Source of the DNA: an uncultured Candidatus Melainabacteria bacterium
GTDB taxonomy: Bacteria; Cyanobacteriota; Vampirovibrionia; Gastranaerophilales; Gastranaerophilaceae
DNA length: 8,366 bases
Assembly: GCA_934728585.1 (NCBI GenBank)
Contig: CAKVDZ010000019.1
Span: 1 to 8,366 of the forward strand
Reading direction: 5' to 3'
The notes below the pieces were generated by a model. The model searched no databases and was not told the DNA's origin. It saw nothing but the letters and a program-made list of their open reading frames with translations. The position numbers and the translations under genes were made by a program. Positions 6,159 to 8,366 of the stretch are shown here, piece after piece; within the stretch, counting starts at the first letter, position 1, and every line of letters begins with the position of its first letter.

Positions 6159-6426
6159 ATGGAGATTTTAATAACAATTTTTCAAAAATAAAACCGAATT
6201 ATGTTGTAAATTATCTGAAGAAAATTCGCGAATAGTTTACTATGGGAATAATGTTAAATTATTTTTGGTTTCTCTAACTACAGGTAATTGTAAAGAATAC
6301 TATCGTAAAAATAATAAGGAATATGCACAAAGCTTTAATATTTTCCATTTTAATCTTTTTGAAGAATGGTATGATTCTTTAAAAAATTATGAAATATACG
6401 ATTTTGTAGATAAAATTTTTAATTAA
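6159..6426 (+). pseudogene. frameshifted or startless reading frame, function unknown
   Basis: From 6175 to a TAA at 6424-6426 one plus-strand frame stays open for 83 codons but contains no ATG. It encodes protein-like sequence, for example SRIVYYGNNVKLFLVSLTTG, then NCKEYYRKNNKEYAQSF and EEWYDSLKNYEIYDFVDKIF. Just upstream, an ATG at 6159 reads MEILITIFQK before stopping at 6189-6191 in a different frame. Joining the two would need a +1 shift in the A-rich stretch around 6183-6191, giving a protein of about 88 residues. The simplest reading is a small gene broken by an indel. A true short gene using a rare start codon, or a C-terminal remnant of a longer gene, remain possible. I do not recognise the family. 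Confidence 0.5.
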
Positions 6427-6456
6427 AATTACATATAGTTACCTAAATTAATTTAG

Positions 6457-6594
6457 ATTTTCAACATTTTCAAGATATTCAAAGAATTTAACAAATTTGT
6501 TTCAAAACAAGAGGAATCCTCTGTGTGGAAAATTATTGCCAAAATGCGCACAAATCCAAATTATGATAAGTTAAAAAGTTTTTATTTAAAGTAA
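6457..6594 (+). pseudogene. C-terminal coding fragment, function unknown
   Basis: After a TAG at 6454-6456 a plus-strand frame runs 45 codons to a TAA at 6592-6594. Its later part looks like genuine protein (VSKQEESSVWKIIAKMRTN, then PNYDKLKSFYLK), with charged, balanced composition unlike the surrounding low-complexity DNA. It has no good start: the only ATG, inside KMR, would leave 16 residues. It probably is the tail of a gene whose front has been lost or shifted. It lies 30 bp after the previous remnant and on the same strand, so both may come from one former operon or one gene. Confidence 0.4.
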
Positions 6595-6637
6595 TTTTTG
6601 CAAAAGAATACATGAAATGATTTCTTTTGACACCTAG

Positions 6638-6660
6638 TTTAAATTTTTCGGAAATTTAAA
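6638..6660 (-). terminator. weak AT-only hairpin after the AAA ATPase gene
   Basis: Perfect 9-bp arms TTTAAATTT (6638-6646) and AAATTTAAA (6652-6660) surround a TTCGG loop, 15 bp past the stop of the ATPase gene. The stem is all A/T and no T tract follows on the minus strand, so efficiency is doubtful. Confidence 0.35.
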
Positions 6661-6675
6661 TATTCATAATAATTC

Positions 6676-7884
6676 TTATATATAACTTATTGATATTGCG
6701 TTAACATTTTTTGTAATTGGCAAATCTTTATCCACTAAACAAATTATTGCACCATCACCAATTTGGTTTTCAGGAATTACTGAAAAATTCTTAATCATAT
6801 TTTTATCAGGATTTGCTGATTTTTTAATTTCTATCGGATAAAGTTTACCATTGTTTTCAATAATAACATCGATTTCTTTTTTATCTTTATCTCTGTAATA
6901 ATAAATATTTGGTTCTTTTACATTATGTACATAACTTTTTATAATTTCAGAAACAACAAATGTTTCAAAAATAGCTCCGCTCATTGCACCAGATTCTAAA
7001 ACCTGTGCATTATTCCAATTAGTTAAATATGAGCATAATCCCGTATCTAAAAAATACAATTTGGGTGTTTTTACAATTCTCTTATTTAAGTTTGAAAAAT
7101 ATGGTTGTAAAAGATATACAATGTTTGATGATACTAAGATTGAAACCCAAGATTTTATCGTTGGAATAGATACACCAACTTCATTTGAAATATCAGCATA
7201 GTTTAGCATTTGTCCTGTTCTCGCTGCCAAAACTTTTAAAAATTTTAAAAAATCCATTTCGTTTTTAACAGCATTTAAATCTTTGATATCTCTTTCTATA
7301 TATGTTTGCAAATATGACTTGTAAAAAGTTTCCCAATCTAAATCGTTATTTACGTTAAGCTCAGGATAAGAGCCTTTCCAAATTCTCTCATAAATACCAA
7401 ATAAATCATATTTTTTAGAATTGTTCCTCATTTCTTCTATAAATTTATCTGTTGGTAAAAATGCAAGTTGGTCATTGTTATCAATTTCTTTTAAAGAAAA
7501 ACCTTTTAAATCAATTATAGCAACACGGCCAGCAAGAGATTCTGTTATATTTTTCATCATGTGAAATTGTTGAGAACCCGTAAGCCAATATTGTCCTTTT
7601 TCTTCTGAATTATCTACAGCAATTTTAATATATGATAATAAATTTGGAGCATATTGAATTTCATCAATAATTAATGGTGCCTTGTATCGTTGAAGAAATA
7701 ATTCTGGCTCATTTATCGCCATTTCTCTAACGTTATAATCATCTAACGTAACATAGTTACGTTTTTTATCACAATGCTTTAACAATGTACTTTTTCCAAC
7801 TTGTCTGGCACCAGTTACAAGTAAAACTTTGAATTGTTTTGTTAATTTTAAAATATGTTTTTCTAATGTTCGTTCAATATACAT
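6676..7884 (-). CDS. AAA ATPase with DUF4143 and PD-(D/E)XK-like C-terminus
   Basis: The 402-residue product has the full length expected for the ATP-binding/DUF4143 family. Walker A is GARQVGKST (25-33). Walker B is PLIIDEIQ (70-77, Asp74-Glu75). The sensor-like WLTGSQQF is at 100-107, and an ESLAGR segment ends at Arg120. DUF4143 follows, with YLQTYIERDI (191-200), a winged-helix-like part (YADISNEVGVSIPTIKSWV, 229-247) and LYFLDTGLCSYL (276-287). The C-terminal end carries a PD-(D/E)XK-like set: Glu307, Asp339 and Glu352-x-Lys354. The family is widespread, often strain-variable, and its cellular role is not settled. The RBS GGAG (7891-7894) lies 6 bases before the ATG. It is transcribed alone from a strong promoter, and a 49-bp direct repeat flanks it together with coding debris. 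Confidence 0.93.
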   Translation of the reverse strand: MYIERTLEKHILKLTKQFKVLLVTGARQVGKSTLLKHCDKKRNYVTLDDYNVREMAINEPELFLQRYKAPLIIDEIQYAPNLLSYIKIAVDNSEEKGQYWLTGSQQFHMMKNITESLAGRVAIIDLKGFSLKEIDNNDQLAFLPTDKFIEEMRNNSKKYDLFGIYERIWKGSYPELNVNNDLDWETFYKSYLQTYIERDIKDLNAVKNEMDFLKFLKVLAARTGQMLNYADISNEVGVSIPTIKSWVSILVSSNIVYLLQPYFSNLNKRIVKTPKLYFLDTGLCSYLTNWNNAQVLESGAMSGAIFETFVVSEIIKSYVHNVKEPNIYYYRDKDKKEIDVIIENNGKLYPIEIKKSANPDKNMIKNFSVIPENQIGDGAIICLVDKDLPITKNVNAISISYI

Positions 7885-7935
7885 ATAAAACTCCGACTAA
7901 TTTAAAGTACTACTTTATAATAGTCGAAGTTTTAT
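7885..7935. repeat. 51-bp near-perfect palindrome over the ATPase promoter
   Basis: Arms of 25 bp (7885-7909 and 7911-7935) around a single central C (7910) match at 22 of 25 positions. The arms contain CGACTA/TAGTCG and AAAGTA/TACTTT. It abuts the ATG of the AAA/DUF4143 gene and includes both its RBS and its -10 box. The predicted transcription start falls at the centre, so it would act as a DNA dyad (operator or recombination site) and not as an mRNA hairpin, unless transcription comes from further upstream. Confidence 0.8.
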
Positions 7936-7945
7936 GTTTTGTCAA
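7917..7945 (-). promoter_or_regulatory. consensus promoter of the AAA/DUF4143 gene
   Basis: On the minus strand, TTGACA (7940-7945, perfect -35) and TATTAT (7917-7922, -10) are separated by exactly 17 bp. Transcription would start near 7910. The -35 lies inside the right copy of the 49-bp direct repeat and the -10 inside the palindrome. Confidence 0.75.
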
Positions 7946-7985
7946 CTTAACTTACTTTCAGAACTATTATAGATACATAAAAAAT
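7937..7985 (+). repeat. right copy of the 49-bp imperfect direct repeat
   Basis: This copy matches 6043-6091 at 40 of 49 bases in the same orientation and contains the 13-mer ACTTTCAGAACTA at 7954-7966. It contributes the -35 box of the ATPase promoter, and at its other end part of the T tract of the tRNA terminator. Confidence 0.65.
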
Positions 7986-8015
7986 AAAAAAGACCTCCAA
8001 AGTGGAAGTCTTTTT
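7979..8015 (-). terminator. intrinsic terminator of tRNA-Leu
   Basis: On the minus strand the arms AAAAAGACTTCCA (8003-8015) and TGGAGGTCTTTTT (7987-7999) pair over 13 bp with one G-U wobble around a CTT loop. A T tract (7979-7990, interrupted once) follows. The stem begins 8 bases after the tRNA 3' end. Confidence 0.88.
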
Positions 8016-8022
8016 ATTAATT

Positions 8023-8106
8023 TGCCGATGGCCGGGGTCGAACCGGCACGAGGTTGCCCTCACAAGATTTTGAGTCTAGCACGTCTACCAATTCCATCAC
8101 ATCGGC
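8023..8106 (-). tRNA. tRNA-Leu (anticodon CAA)
   Basis: A class II cloverleaf folds by hand. The acceptor is GCCGATG/CATCGGC (7 of 7 pairs) with discriminator A. The D stem is ATG/CGT around GAATTGGTAGA. The anticodon loop CTCAAAA gives CAA (8070-8072 on the complementary strand), which reads UUG. The variable arm is GAGG-GCAA-CCTC. The T stem is GCCGG/CCGGC with loop TTCGACC. CCA is not encoded. The anticodon stem CTAGA/TCTTG has one T-T mismatch at 28:42 (8078 with 8064). The other four stems are intact, so it is probably functional. Its 5' end is copied into the tandem repeats upstream. Confidence 0.95.
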
Positions 8107-8366
8107 ATGTGTTGTTTTTTACTATTCAATTGTTTTTGCTAATGTGATGGAATTGGTCTAATCTAACTGGCTTCCTCTCGCTTTCCACTTCGTGGAGCCT
8201 CTCGAGTTGCCTTGCATCACATCGGCATGTGTTGTTTTTTACTATTCAATTGTTTTTGCTAATGTGATGGAATTGGTCTAATCTAACTGGCTTCCTCTCG
8301 CTTTCCACTTCGTGGAGCCTCTCGAGTTGCCTTGCATCACATCGGCATGTGTTGTTTTTTACTATT
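8095..8366. repeat. exact 120-bp tandem repeats carrying pieces of tRNA-Leu
   Basis: The sequence repeats with a period of exactly 120 bp. There are two full identical copies (8095-8214 and 8215-8334) and the first 32 bp of a third before the window ends. The first copy starts inside the tRNA-Leu gene, so each unit begins with the 5' terminal 12 bases of that tRNA (on the minus strand GCCGATGTGATG) plus the 31 bases upstream of it. Each unit also holds an inverted, 18-of-20 copy of the tRNA 5' end (8138-8157, GCTAATGTGATGGAATTGGT). In the middle is a GC-richer part with a CCAC-TTC-GTGG hairpin and a doubled CCTCTCG. No reading frame or second complete tRNA was found in the unit. Confidence 0.9.

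Larger units (their letters stand above)
5843..6675. other. 833-bp gap without an intact gene
   Basis: This very AT-rich stretch contains the transporter leader, a doubtful small ORF (5933-6040, -), the left copy of a 49-bp direct repeat (6043-6091), two pieces of coding debris on the plus strand (6159-6426 and 6457-6594) and an AT hairpin (6638-6660). Near the transporter there is an inverted pair TTACGTG (5864-5870) and CACGTAA (5923-5929) that could be operator half-sites. I see no riboswitch, RNA gene or origin-like cluster. The remaining sequence is low-complexity A/T. Confidence 0.6.

Noticed and set aside
6159..6426. Programmed ribosomal frameshift joining the two frames
   Set aside because: A +1 shift would be needed; there is no slippery heptamer of the usual -1 kind and no obvious stimulatory structure or RF2-like stop context, so mutation is simpler.
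6043..7985. Classical insertion sequence
   Set aside because: No transposase and no terminal inverted repeats at the ends of the segment; the flanking repeats are direct and far longer than a target-site duplication.
7839..8147. 102-codon plus-strand frame across the ATPase start, palindrome and tRNA
   Set aside because: It reads antisense through a tRNA gene, giving the typical spurious GVEPARG-type peptide, and crosses a promoter and a terminator.
8095..8366. CRISPR array
   Set aside because: The whole 120-bp unit is identical between copies, with no variable spacers, and no cas gene is nearby.

Overview
The window is an AT-rich bacterial chromosome segment with conventional ATG starts and AAGGAGG-type ribosome binding sites, compact operons and short intrinsic terminators. 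The tRNA does not encode CCA. The organism cannot be named from this evidence. The mix of a WG-repeat protein, an orphan PAS histidine kinase, a small protein with an N-terminal AFTARV-like segment and double-hairpin intergenic repeats would fit a gut-type AT-rich lineage such as Gastranaerophilales or an AT-rich Clostridium-like bacterium. That placement is inference only.

Layout. Positions 1-251 are intergenic with a double-hairpin repeat. A membrane-anchored WG-repeat protein (252-1280, +) runs tail to tail into a PAS histidine kinase (1277-2596, -), and their stop codons overlap by 4 bp. A strong hairpin (2704-2744) closes a minus-strand two-gene operon at 2753-4162. In transcription order this operon encodes a secreted or dual-start carboxymuconolactone decarboxylase/cupin fusion, then a flavodoxin-fold protein with an iron-sulfur-flavoprotein-like cysteine motif. 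Its promoter has a 19-bp spacer carrying a perfect dyad, the hallmark of MerR-family control. Divergent from it is an unrecognised 147-residue protein (4336-4779, +). A shared hairpin terminator follows, then an EamA/DMT transporter (4868-5842, -).

Positions 5843-6675 form an 833-bp gap with no intact gene. It holds coding debris: a frameshifted or startless reading frame at 6159-6426 and a second C-terminal fragment at 6457-6594. A very AT-rich small ORF on the minus strand is doubtful. Next comes an AAA ATPase with a DUF4143/PD-(D/E)XK C-terminus (6676-7884, -). It is driven by a consensus promoter embedded in a 51-bp near-palindrome. A 49-bp imperfect direct repeat (6043-6091 and 7937-7985) brackets the debris and the ATPase, which suggests an inserted or duplicated module.

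The right end holds tRNA-Leu(CAA) on the minus strand with its terminator. Directly upstream of it are exact 120-bp tandem repeats that contain both direct and inverted pieces of the 5' end of that tRNA. These repeats run off the end of the window, so an assembly artefact has to be considered.

The signals most worth following are the MerR-type operon with two competing translation starts, the direct-repeat-flanked ATPase module with its palindromic promoter, and the tRNA-derived tandem repeat. I did not find a complete system that I could call new with confidence.
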